A stretch of DNA of 42,984 nucleotides from Deltaproteobacteria bacterium (GTDB taxonomy: Bacteria > Desulfobacterota > Binatia > HRBIN30): contig JACQEN010000200.1 of NCBI GenBank assembly GCA_016200585.1, positions 1 through 42,984 of the forward strand, read 5' to 3'. This document shows, one piece after another, positions 26,295 through 34,833 of the stretch (position 1 is its first letter; each line of letters begins with the position of its first letter). The notes below the pieces were generated by a model. The model did not search any database. It saw only the letters and a program-made list of their open reading frames with translations, and had not been told where the DNA came from. The translations under genes and the position numbers were made by a program.

Positions 26295-28433
26295 GTGCTC
26301 GATCAGCGTGGTTCGGAGTCGGTGAGCCGCCGTGCCATCGTTCAGGCGCTCGTTCTAGGTTTGTGCTCGGGCGCGTTGTTCTGGGTATTTTATCGCGTCT
26401 TCACGGTGAAGTTCCCGCTCAATTTCGTCAGCCCGATTTATTCAGCGGTGCCGTTGTTCGGAATCCCGCTGGGCCTTGCTCTGGCTCGCCGTTCGCCCGC
26501 TCCCGGTTTGCGCGCCACGATCTTGATGGGCGTTGGAATCGCCCTCTTTGCCGTTTCTGCGCTCGCCTACAAGGACAAGTCCGTTCACTATCTGCTTTTC
26601 GGCGCCTACTACGACTATCCAGCCCCGACGAGCGCGTGGGTGACCCGTGGGTTGCTGGCATCGGTCCCACTGGCGATCGTACCCTTTTTGGTGACCACCT
26701 GGACGTTCGCGCGGCTACCGAGCTTGTCGCGTCGGTTCACGACACAGGTGCTCGTCCTCGGTATCGGTGGCGGTGTCTTGTTGGCAGAGCTCTTCACCCC
26801 GACTCTCGGTGCCTATTCGATTCTCATCGCGATGTGCGCTCTTTGCGCGGTCTTCCTACCCGACTGGCGCATCGGGCTGGCCACGGCCGCGATAGTCGGG
26901 GTCGCAGGGACCGCCATGTATCACCCGCTCGAAGCCATCTTCACTTGGCAGCTCAGAGAGTACAAGCGGGTCGAGACGTATTGGACGCACCACTACAAGT
27001 GGGATTGGATCGAATTCGACAAAGGGCATTGTGTCGGCGGCGTGCACAACGAGATCATGATCCACTACTCGTGCGACGTGCCGGAGAAGCTGCCGCTGAC
27101 GCACTTGAAGATGGCCGACGCGATCTCGAATGGTCCGATCCGGCGCGAGCACGTGGCCAGTCTGGGACGTTCCGACGGCATCATCGCGGCAGCTCACAAA
27201 TTCAAGAACCCGAACCTCAAGCACTTCGTGGCGGTCGAAAACGACGAGCGCGTCGTCCACGACATGCTGGAGCGCTACACGCATCACGAAGGCGACATCT
27301 TCACGACCAGCCCCAGCATCGAGCTGGTGGGCGGAAGCGAACGACTCTGGCTCCAACGCACGAAGGAAAAGTTCGACGCGATCTACCTCGATGGTATCGG
27401 CTTGATGCTCGTACCGTTCCCGTTCACGGTGATTCAGCAGGAGAACTATCTGTTCTCGGCCGATGCCTATCGCCGAATCTTCGATGATCTCTTGACACCG
27501 AACGGCGTGCTCATCGTCGATCGCGGCACCACGGTAAACGGCGAGTCGAAAGATCTGGCGGCCGGACTACCCGAAGACGTTCAAGTGCGAACCCTGTTCA
27601 CCAAGATTCCCACCTACCCGCTCACCGGTTTGCCGCTCGTTTATATCATCGCTTCACGGAACGGAGCAGAGCTCGACCGAATCGTCGGCGAGCTGGTCAA
27701 GGGCAACCTCTATGGGCGAGATGATTTCCTCGCCGCGGAATCGCGCCGGCGCTGGAGCTCGGACGATCGGCCGATGTTCCAACCGGGCTCGATCAACGCC
27801 ATGATGGTAGTTATGTCGCCGGTCGCACTGCTGACGCTCGTCTTCGTCGTGTTGATCCTCAACAAGCAGGTTGGCAGTTGGGTGAATCGCGATGTCGGGC
27901 AGCAGCTTCTGCTGGGCGTTCTCTTTTCGACGATTGCCATATGGCTAACGGCACGTGGAGCGCGTGCGTTCGTGGCCGGTCCGCAAATGGGCTTCGCCTA
28001 CTCCTTCGCATCGATGTTCGCCGGAGTTGGCTGCGGGCTTCTGGTCACGCGGAACTGGCGTTCACAGGCTTCGACGATTGCAACTTTGGCGGCATGCGCG
28101 GTTGCTTTCGCGATTCAACTCGTCTGGCCGTTCGAGCCGGCGGTCGCGTTGGGCGCTTCGGTGTGCGGCGGCTTAGGCCTTGGCGCACTGGCCACCGGAA
28201 GTCGGTCATCGACATCATCGTCTCCGGAAGGTCTCGAGCTGATGCTCGGAATTCTGCTCGGCATTTGGGTCTTTCAGTTGGCCCTCTTGTTTGCCGGCTT
28301 TACGCTGCTGGCGGTCTGCGTTTCCGCGATTCTTGCGTTACAAGCTGTTTACCTTCGGCAAGCGCCCCTTGCCTCACGCTCCTCCTCGACAGCCACCGGC
28401 TTCGCGCCACGCATCTCTGCGTTCGGAGATTGA
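26295..28433 (+). CDS. Membrane protein with central spermidine-synthase-like (Rossmann) domain
   Basis: N- and C-terminal TM blocks flank HFVAVENDERVVHDMLERY...GDIF...KEKFDAIYLDGIG...YLFSADAYRRIFDDLLTPNGVLIVDRG; the usual GGGDG is replaced by GRSDG. Confidence 0.75.
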   Translation: MLDQRGSESVSRRAIVQALVLGLCSGALFWVFYRVFTVKFPLNFVSPIYSAVPLFGIPLGLALARRSPAPGLRATILMGVGIALFAVSALAYKDKSVHYLLFGAYYDYPAPTSAWVTRGLLASVPLAIVPFLVTTWTFARLPSLSRRFTTQVLVLGIGGGVLLAELFTPTLGAYSILIAMCALCAVFLPDWRIGLATAAIVGVAGTAMYHPLEAIFTWQLREYKRVETYWTHHYKWDWIEFDKGHCVGGVHNEIMIHYSCDVPEKLPLTHLKMADAISNGPIRREHVASLGRSDGIIAAAHKFKNPNLKHFVAVENDERVVHDMLERYTHHEGDIFTTSPSIELVGGSERLWLQRTKEKFDAIYLDGIGLMLVPFPFTVIQQENYLFSADAYRRIFDDLLTPNGVLIVDRGTTVNGESKDLAAGLPEDVQVRTLFTKIPTYPLTGLPLVYIIASRNGAELDRIVGELVKGNLYGRDDFLAAESRRRWSSDDRPMFQPGSINAMMVVMSPVALLTLVFVVLILNKQVGSWVNRDVGQQLLLGVLFSTIAIWLTARGARAFVAGPQMGFAYSFASMFAGVGCGLLVTRNWRSQASTIATLAACAVAFAIQLVWPFEPAVALGASVCGGLGLGALATGSRSSTSSSPEGLELMLGILLGIWVFQLALLFAGFTLLAVCVSAILALQAVYLRQAPLASRSSSTATGFAPRISAFGD

Positions 28434-28524
28434 CACAGAAATTGCGACGAGCCCCGTAATGCATTGGGCACAGGTTTCCCGCCGGCTATCGTGACCGAAC
28501 CGCTCCTCGTTTTGCTCTAACCAG

Positions 28525-30282
28525 ATGAACGTACCGATTGGCGAAAGGATCTTTGGTCCTTTCTTGAAGGTTGCGCCGCGACACACGTGGTCCCGATTCC
28601 TGGTGCTCGCTGTCGATGTGGCGGTCTTCAACCTCATCTTCTACGAGACACTCCGGTCGCTGCTGCTGGAACCCCTCGGCTACACGACAGCCGCCGGTAC
28701 GATGGCGTGGCTGGCAGCATTCGCGAGCCTCCTGTTCCTTCTACACGGATTGAAACCGCGCCAGGGAGCCCCACGTCTCGCCGGCTTGATGTTCGAGATC
28801 GTCATCTTTGCCGGGATCTTCGGTCTCGCCGCGTACGCCGCCAGCTTTACAACCACGGACAAGGGCGTCGACTTTTCGTGGTTGCGCATCGAGATCGTCA
28901 AAACCCCGCTGTGGTTCAAGATGTTCGTGAAGGCATGTCCGGGCTTCACAACGTTCGCCGTCGTAGCGGTATCTGTTTTGGCCTGGCGCTGGGTGTCGTC
29001 GCCGCAGAGCAGATTTGTCCGGCTTGCACCCGGTATCGCCGTCGCGGCCTTCATCCCGGCGATTGTCGCCACCTTCCTGCCGATGACCGACGACGGCTCG
29101 AAGTGGCAGTTCTATGTCGTCATGTTCACCGGGCCATTGATCGGATTTTGGATCCTGCTCGCGTGCCGCGCCTCCGTTCTGGCGTTCCGCATGTTTCCCT
29201 TCGTCCTCCATACGGCGTTGATCGCACTCAGCTACATCGGCCTCATACCGGTCAACGCCCTGTCGCCGGAATTCGTCTGCGAGGGCGGCGCATCCCAGCC
29301 AAATCAATTTGGTGTCGCCCGGCTTTTCCCTCCCGACGACAAGAAGCCTGATCCGTCCTTCCGATTCTTGCGCAAGATGATTCTTTCCGACGATCGCGCC
29401 TACTTCAGCTACGGTCCGACCTGCGGCATCTATTCCGTGCAGCGCGACACCGGAGCGCTGCAACAGCTGCCGATGCGCGGTCTGCTGCGCGACATCGGAT
29501 GGAGCAAGGACGGAAACAGTCTTTTTGCGACGAACTGGATGCGCGGTGACTTCATGGCCATCAATGGGGCCACCCTGAAGCCGGTCTGCTCGGCCGATAT
29601 CTTCCACCAAGGAATGGCGACTCCGTGGAGTTTCGTCGTCGATGACACGAGCGACCACGTCTACATGTCCAATATGACTCTGCCGATCGTAGCCGAGCTG
29701 ACGGTGCACATGGATGCGGACGATTGCCGCGTGCACATCGACCGTAGCATCGATTTTCACGCAACCGGCTACACTGGTTTTACGGACGGAGCATACGGAC
29801 TGCACGTCGATCGTAAGCGCGACCGGTTGTACGTCCTCGTCGGCATGCTCGAGGGTAGATTCGAAATGAGCCTCGTAGAGATCGAGTTGAGCTCGTTCAC
29901 GGTTCTGCGCAACGTTCGCATGCCGGCCGGCGCGACGCTGGTGCCGGTACGCGGACGCGACACCGTACTGCTGCCGAGCTACTACCTCGATACGATTTAC
30001 GAGGTTTCGCTGCCGGACATGAAGCTCGTGCGCACGATCGAAGCCGCACCCACCATCACGGCGATCGAACAGGATGAAAAGAGGGGCGTGTTCTACGCAA
30101 CCTCGCGCACGACCGGGGAGCTGATGGTGATCGATGATGCCAGCGGGAAGGTGCTGCGTTCTTTCGCCGTCGGCGCGAAACCCGAAGCCCTGAAACTCGC
30201 CCGCGACGCCGATCAGCTCTTCCTAGGAAGCGGCCGCGGCATCTTTCGCATCGACCTGGCGCGCTTCTGGCCGGCGTCCTGA
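28525..30282 (+). CDS. Multi-TM protein with C-terminal beta-propeller-like domain
   Basis: About 240 aa of TM, then repeated motifs: CGIYSVQRDTGALQQL, GWSKDGNSLFATNWMRGDFMAI, RDRLYVLVGMLEG, KRGVFYATSRTTGELMVIDDASGKVLRSF, DQLFLGSGRGIFRIDL. Confidence 0.78.
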   Translation: MNVPIGERIFGPFLKVAPRHTWSRFLVLAVDVAVFNLIFYETLRSLLLEPLGYTTAAGTMAWLAAFASLLFLLHGLKPRQGAPRLAGLMFEIVIFAGIFGLAAYAASFTTTDKGVDFSWLRIEIVKTPLWFKMFVKACPGFTTFAVVAVSVLAWRWVSSPQSRFVRLAPGIAVAAFIPAIVATFLPMTDDGSKWQFYVVMFTGPLIGFWILLACRASVLAFRMFPFVLHTALIALSYIGLIPVNALSPEFVCEGGASQPNQFGVARLFPPDDKKPDPSFRFLRKMILSDDRAYFSYGPTCGIYSVQRDTGALQQLPMRGLLRDIGWSKDGNSLFATNWMRGDFMAINGATLKPVCSADIFHQGMATPWSFVVDDTSDHVYMSNMTLPIVAELTVHMDADDCRVHIDRSIDFHATGYTGFTDGAYGLHVDRKRDRLYVLVGMLEGRFEMSLVEIELSSFTVLRNVRMPAGATLVPVRGRDTVLLPSYYLDTIYEVSLPDMKLVRTIEAAPTITAIEQDEKRGVFYATSRTTGELMVIDDASGKVLRSFAVGAKPEALKLARDADQLFLGSGRGIFRIDLARFWPAS

Positions 30283-32397
30283 GCTCAATTCGAGCCCATC
30301 ACGACCGGCGAGCGGAATTTTCGCGGAGAACGACCCGACGACGACGGCCGGCACGGTCGTACTCGGGCCATACGCCCAGTCCAGAATTTCACGATTGAGC
30401 TTGCGGTACTTCCATTCGGCGGCCACCGTGAGAGGACCCTTCACTTCCTCCGGAATGGGGAAGGTGTAACGGTCGCGTATCGGCACACCGGGTTCCATGA
30501 CCCGGTCGACGACGTCGTGCTGCGTTTGCCATACACGGTAGTGTTCGATGCGCTTGCCGTCTTCCCCTACTACACTTCCACCCAGGCGGTGTGCGTCTCC
30601 GGGAATGTTCCCTTTACTATCGGCGAATCCTTGTTCAAAGATGACCCGATCGTCAGCATCGCGTACGCGCACCTCGAGCCAAGCTTCAACCAAATCGAGT
30701 GGCGCAGCCGGAAACCGGTGTCCGACACCGACGTCAGCAGTGAGGATTTCAATGGTGTAGTCGTGACCGGGTCGCGCATCATCCTTGGTTTCGTACAACA
30801 TCCACAGCCAAGTCGCCAAGGCGCGTCCTCCCAGACGCTCCCAGCCACGATTTTCCCAACCGGCGATCGAGAACGGAAATTTTCCATCCATCCAGCGGTT
30901 GACGAGCGCCGCCGCTTCCTGGCGTCCGGCGAAGATGGGAACGGTAACGTTGGCGCCGGGTAGCAAATGACTGCGTACCGAGCCCGACGCCCCGAACTCG
31001 TCGAGCGAACGCATGTGACAGTCGATACAACGCGGCTTGACGAGACCGGTCTGTTGCTCAACCGGAATCTGCTGATGATGGCACGAATCACAGAAGCGGT
31101 CCGTCGCCAACACCGGCGCCGAAAACTCACGAGCGTGGCCAATTGGATTCAGGCGTATGAGAATGGAATCAAGGAACGTCGGGGTGATTTCTTTTCCATC
31201 CCGAAGGAACAGGTTGAGATGCGCCACGGGCGGCTGCAGGGTGTAGCTCGATCGCAACGAATGCTCGGGACCAATCCACACGTCACGCACCATGTGGCAG
31301 AACGAACACGACATGTTTGGCCGTTCGGAGTGCGGCCGCGTATCGTTGGTCACCTTTTCGAATGTCGGCGGACTGTCGGCAGTCCTTTCAAAGAGAACCC
31401 CGGGCGTATGACACCCAGCGCAGATCTTGGTATTCGGCTCGCCAATCTCCGAACGCAGGAGCGCGAGACTCTTTTGCAGATGAGGCGTTTCCGCTGAAAA
31501 TGCATGGTTCGAGTGGCGGAAGCTTTTGACAATTGATTCGTGGCACCCTGCCCCGGTAGCGCATGACGCCGTCAGGTCGAGAGCGACCGGCTCGACACGT
31601 GGGTCGGCAAACGCGATGACGCGTTCGCTTTCGATGCGCTTCTCGATCGGGATGGTAGACAACGGAATGGTGAACGTCGGAGCCGTGGCGTCGGAAATGC
31701 GCTCGATCCCGGCCAACGCCGCCAGCACAAGCGCCGCGACCGTCGTCCATGTCAACGCGGTCCACGCTCGCGGCTGCTCGTCGCGGACTTCCATGCCGCG
31801 TGAGAACAGCGACACGACCGAAGCCCAGATGCGTGGTTGCTCATCGGCAAACGCACGCGACTTTGCAAATACACCTGCAAGCGACAGCAGGATCATCAAG
31901 ACGAACACCGCGGTGAAGGCGATGTTGATGTTACGGTGAAGCAGTACGATGTGCGTGATTCCGCCGCCACGTGACAGCGTCAGCACCGACAAGCCCGACA
32001 GAACGCTCATCGCCCAAAGCCCGAAACCGACGTAGTTGCAGGCGGCAACGAACCATTCCCCCAACTCCAACGCGCGACTCAAGCGCCATAGGCCAACCGT
32101 GAGAATCGCCACGAGGGCCGTCATCAGCCAATAGAATCGCGACGGATCCGCGGTTGCGATACCGGGCACCGCAAACAAGATGCTCAGGGCAATCGGTACA
32201 CCCACCCAGCGCGCCGCCGAGAAGTTCGGCCCGAGACGGCTGAAGCGGCGCCATGCGAAGTAGAACATCACGACCGTAAAGCCGACGCCGAGAAGGGGGT
32301 GCAGCAAAAGGTTCAGCTTGTAGAGTGGACCCCAGCTGTTCAACAACCAGGTAACGAACCCGGACAGAATGAGGGTCAATAGCGCTGGATGGGCCAT
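30223..32397 (-). CDS. Multiheme c-type cytochrome with N-terminal multi-TM domain
   Basis: CAGCH, CSFCH, CDSCH, CIDCH plus CATGAGCH (CX5CH); ATG at 32397; C-terminal GVGHRFPAAPLDLVEAWLEVRV...VAAEWKYRKLN. Confidence 0.9.
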   Translation of the reverse strand: MAHPALLTLILSGFVTWLLNSWGPLYKLNLLLHPLLGVGFTVVMFYFAWRRFSRLGPNFSAARWVGVPIALSILFAVPGIATADPSRFYWLMTALVAILTVGLWRLSRALELGEWFVAACNYVGFGLWAMSVLSGLSVLTLSRGGGITHIVLLHRNINIAFTAVFVLMILLSLAGVFAKSRAFADEQPRIWASVVSLFSRGMEVRDEQPRAWTALTWTTVAALVLAALAGIERISDATAPTFTIPLSTIPIEKRIESERVIAFADPRVEPVALDLTASCATGAGCHESIVKSFRHSNHAFSAETPHLQKSLALLRSEIGEPNTKICAGCHTPGVLFERTADSPPTFEKVTNDTRPHSERPNMSCSFCHMVRDVWIGPEHSLRSSYTLQPPVAHLNLFLRDGKEITPTFLDSILIRLNPIGHAREFSAPVLATDRFCDSCHHQQIPVEQQTGLVKPRCIDCHMRSLDEFGASGSVRSHLLPGANVTVPIFAGRQEAAALVNRWMDGKFPFSIAGWENRGWERLGGRALATWLWMLYETKDDARPGHDYTIEILTADVGVGHRFPAAPLDLVEAWLEVRVRDADDRVIFEQGFADSKGNIPGDAHRLGGSVVGEDGKRIEHYRVWQTQHDVVDRVMEPGVPIRDRYTFPIPEEVKGPLTVAAEWKYRKLNREILDWAYGPSTTVPAVVVGSFSAKIPLAGRDGLELSSGRRPEARQVDAKDAAAAS

Positions 32398-32681
32398 AGC
32401 GGACGCAGGCGCTCCTCGGTGCTCCTAGTGCGGGAGCACGACACGAACGAACTCGAAATTTCGGTGCACGGCCGCAGTATCTCCGCCGCTCTGCGGAACG
32501 TCAAGAGCATCGACAGCGGAACGCGGGGCGTAGCCGGAACCGACGAGATTGGAAACGGCCTGGGCTCCGGGCTTGCCAGACGCGACGTTGAGGCGGACCA
32601 GAGACTACCCACAACACGGCAAGCACCAAGCCTTGACTATGGGGAACGAGTCAGTCTACACGCGGCTCCGGGCATCGACTC

Positions 32682-34736
32682 ATGCGGTTCGAAGTCCCCG
32701 GTCGCATACGAATAGAGATGTGGCTACGGGCCTTGCTTCTCGGCTCGACGCTGTTCCTTACCTGCACGGGCGTATCGACGCTGATGTTCTCGGAGCCCAC
32801 AGTAGGCGTGCAGTTCACGCAACTTATGCACGCCCGGGTCGGGGCTGCCTGTGTTGCCCTGGGCACGGTCTATCTCCTTGTGCACATACTCAGCGTCAGC
32901 AGGGGCACGCGCCCGATCCTTCGCATGCTGCCATGGAGACAAGTCCTGCTGATCGCGCTGATTCCCCTGGTCCTCAACCTGCTGGTGTTCCCGCCACCGC
33001 TGGAAGCACATCCGATTTTCAACCGGCTACTGACGTCGACCGCCATCGCCCTTTCCATCGTGTTTGTTGGCTTGGCACGACAGGTGGTCGTGCGCGGCGT
33101 GCGTAGCGTCACCCGGAATGGCGTGGCAGCCTTTCTCGGCGCTGTCATCGCGGCTACGAGCGGCCTGGCTGTCTTCTGGTTACTGCCCAACCCTGCCGCG
33201 GTCGCCAGCAAGTACACCTCGCCGTGGTTCTGGCACGTCATGAGCTCGATGCTCACGCTCGTCCTGGTTCTGCGTCACATCCTCTCGTCGCGGCAACGAG
33301 CGGTCCGAGACCATGCCCTACGGCGATACCAATGGAACGGCAACGTACTGTCTACATCCTTGTCGTTGTCGGTGGCACTTGGCGTGTGGACGATTGTCGG
33401 TGCGAAGGCAGTCACCAGCAGCGTTCGACCGTTCTTGCCCGACCTCGACGCATTGGTGGCCGTCGATCAGGATTTCTTCCCGACGGTCCCATCCATCTGC
33501 CAGCAGTGTCACATTCAGATCGTCGATGGCTGGCGACGTTCGGCGCACGCGCTGGCTGCCGACAATCCTGTATTCACCGCGATGATTCGCGCCCGATCCG
33601 CACGTTTCGGCAACCACAGCGTACGCTTCTGCCTTCGCTGTCACGCACCGCACGCCCCGGATCCAACGCGAGTTGCCCTGGATGTCGTCACGTCGAGCGC
33701 CGGGTATCGCGCCGGTGTGCACTGTATGTCCTGCCATCGCACCAACCCGGGACCCCTGCCACGCGACGGGTCGCTGATTGGATTCCCGCGCGCAGCCGAT
33801 CCGGTGACCTCACTCGCCGAACACGCGGAAGCGGACCTGGGAATATCACTCGACAACGCCGCCTTGCCGTTGATTTCCAGCCGTCTCGATTCACATCGCC
33901 GGCTGTATCGCTTCGCATCGCATTCACCCGAATTATGTCGACCGTGTCACGTCCAGTCGCTCAGCGAGCCGAGCCACGGTCGCTTCGCTGTGCTGCTTCA
34001 GGACCAGTACGGCTCGTGGTCCACGTCACCCGCAGCGGCACAAGGTCGCGACTGCAAGGGATGTCATCTGCCGCGCTACCGATCCGACGGTGACGAGTAT
34101 CAATTTGCCGATCACCGTTTCCTGGCTGCTAGTACCTACATCGCTGCCATCATGCCGGGCGAGCCCGCGAGGGTCGCGGACGTGGTCTCGACTCTGCGCG
34201 GGCACATGCCCACGTTTGGCAGCCCCTTGGATGGCGGTGTCGCCGGCGATTCGCGGCCGCTGCTGGAAATGACGGTCGAACGTGCGCCGCCTGATTCCCA
34301 GAGCACCGTCCTACTCGTCACCACCGAGAACAGAGGCAGGATCGGCCATTCCTTCCCGAACGGCCCCACAGACTTGTTGGAGGTTTGGTTGTCGATTCGC
34401 GGTGTGGATGCAACAGGTCGAATCATCGTCGACCTTGGCCGCGATCGGCCACCGGGTGCGTTGCGCCTTGGTTCAACCTTCGAAGACGCAGCCGGGAATC
34501 CGATCCACGACCACCGCCTGGAAGATATCTCCCGCATCGTTGAACACGGAACCATTCCGGCAAGCGGACGCTTCGAGGTGCGGGTACCCATCGACGGGCC
34601 GGCGGTCTTCCCCGTACATGTAGTGGCCGAGTGGCACTACAGGCGTCTCAACCCGGAGGTCGTCGCCTCGCTCACCGGAATGGAGCTTGATTTGCCTATC
34701 GTCCCAATCGCGAGATTCGAAGGAGATGTCGGGTAG
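32682..34736 (+). CDS. Multiheme c-type cytochrome with N-terminal multi-TM (His-rich) domain
   Basis: CQQCH, CLRCH, CMSCH, CRPCH, CKGCH; C-terminal RIGHSFPNGPTDLLEVWLSIRGVD...VAEWHYRRLN. Confidence 0.92.
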   Translation: MRFEVPGRIRIEMWLRALLLGSTLFLTCTGVSTLMFSEPTVGVQFTQLMHARVGAACVALGTVYLLVHILSVSRGTRPILRMLPWRQVLLIALIPLVLNLLVFPPPLEAHPIFNRLLTSTAIALSIVFVGLARQVVVRGVRSVTRNGVAAFLGAVIAATSGLAVFWLLPNPAAVASKYTSPWFWHVMSSMLTLVLVLRHILSSRQRAVRDHALRRYQWNGNVLSTSLSLSVALGVWTIVGAKAVTSSVRPFLPDLDALVAVDQDFFPTVPSICQQCHIQIVDGWRRSAHALAADNPVFTAMIRARSARFGNHSVRFCLRCHAPHAPDPTRVALDVVTSSAGYRAGVHCMSCHRTNPGPLPRDGSLIGFPRAADPVTSLAEHAEADLGISLDNAALPLISSRLDSHRRLYRFASHSPELCRPCHVQSLSEPSHGRFAVLLQDQYGSWSTSPAAAQGRDCKGCHLPRYRSDGDEYQFADHRFLAASTYIAAIMPGEPARVADVVSTLRGHMPTFGSPLDGGVAGDSRPLLEMTVERAPPDSQSTVLLVTTENRGRIGHSFPNGPTDLLEVWLSIRGVDATGRIIVDLGRDRPPGALRLGSTFEDAAGNPIHDHRLEDISRIVEHGTIPASGRFEVRVPIDGPAVFPVHVVAEWHYRRLNPEVVASLTGMELDLPIVPIARFEGDVG

Positions 34737-34796
34737 CGATCTTTGGCGGCTACCCATTGGTCGTCGCATTCACCGCTCAATTCATTGCGGATGGTC

Positions 34797-34830
34797 GGAT
34801 CGGCTGATACGGAGGCACAGAGGAATACCG
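34797..34830. repeat. Possible second remnant of the same class of dispersed repeat (GATCGGCTGATACGGAGGCACAGAGGAATACC)
   Basis: Minus ORF 34637..34852 begins MIFRLSFPVFLCASVSADP, the kind of spurious peptide given by such repeats; weak resemblance only. Confidence 0.25.
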
Positions 34831-34833
34831 GGA

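Noticed and set aside
26237-27487. 416-aa + strand ORF overlapping the SpeE-like gene in another frame
   Set aside because: Arg-rich out-of-frame translation; the overlapping frame encodes the TM/SpeE-like protein.
28741-29805. 354-aa - strand ORF
   Set aside because: Antisense to the TM-propeller gene; no domain.
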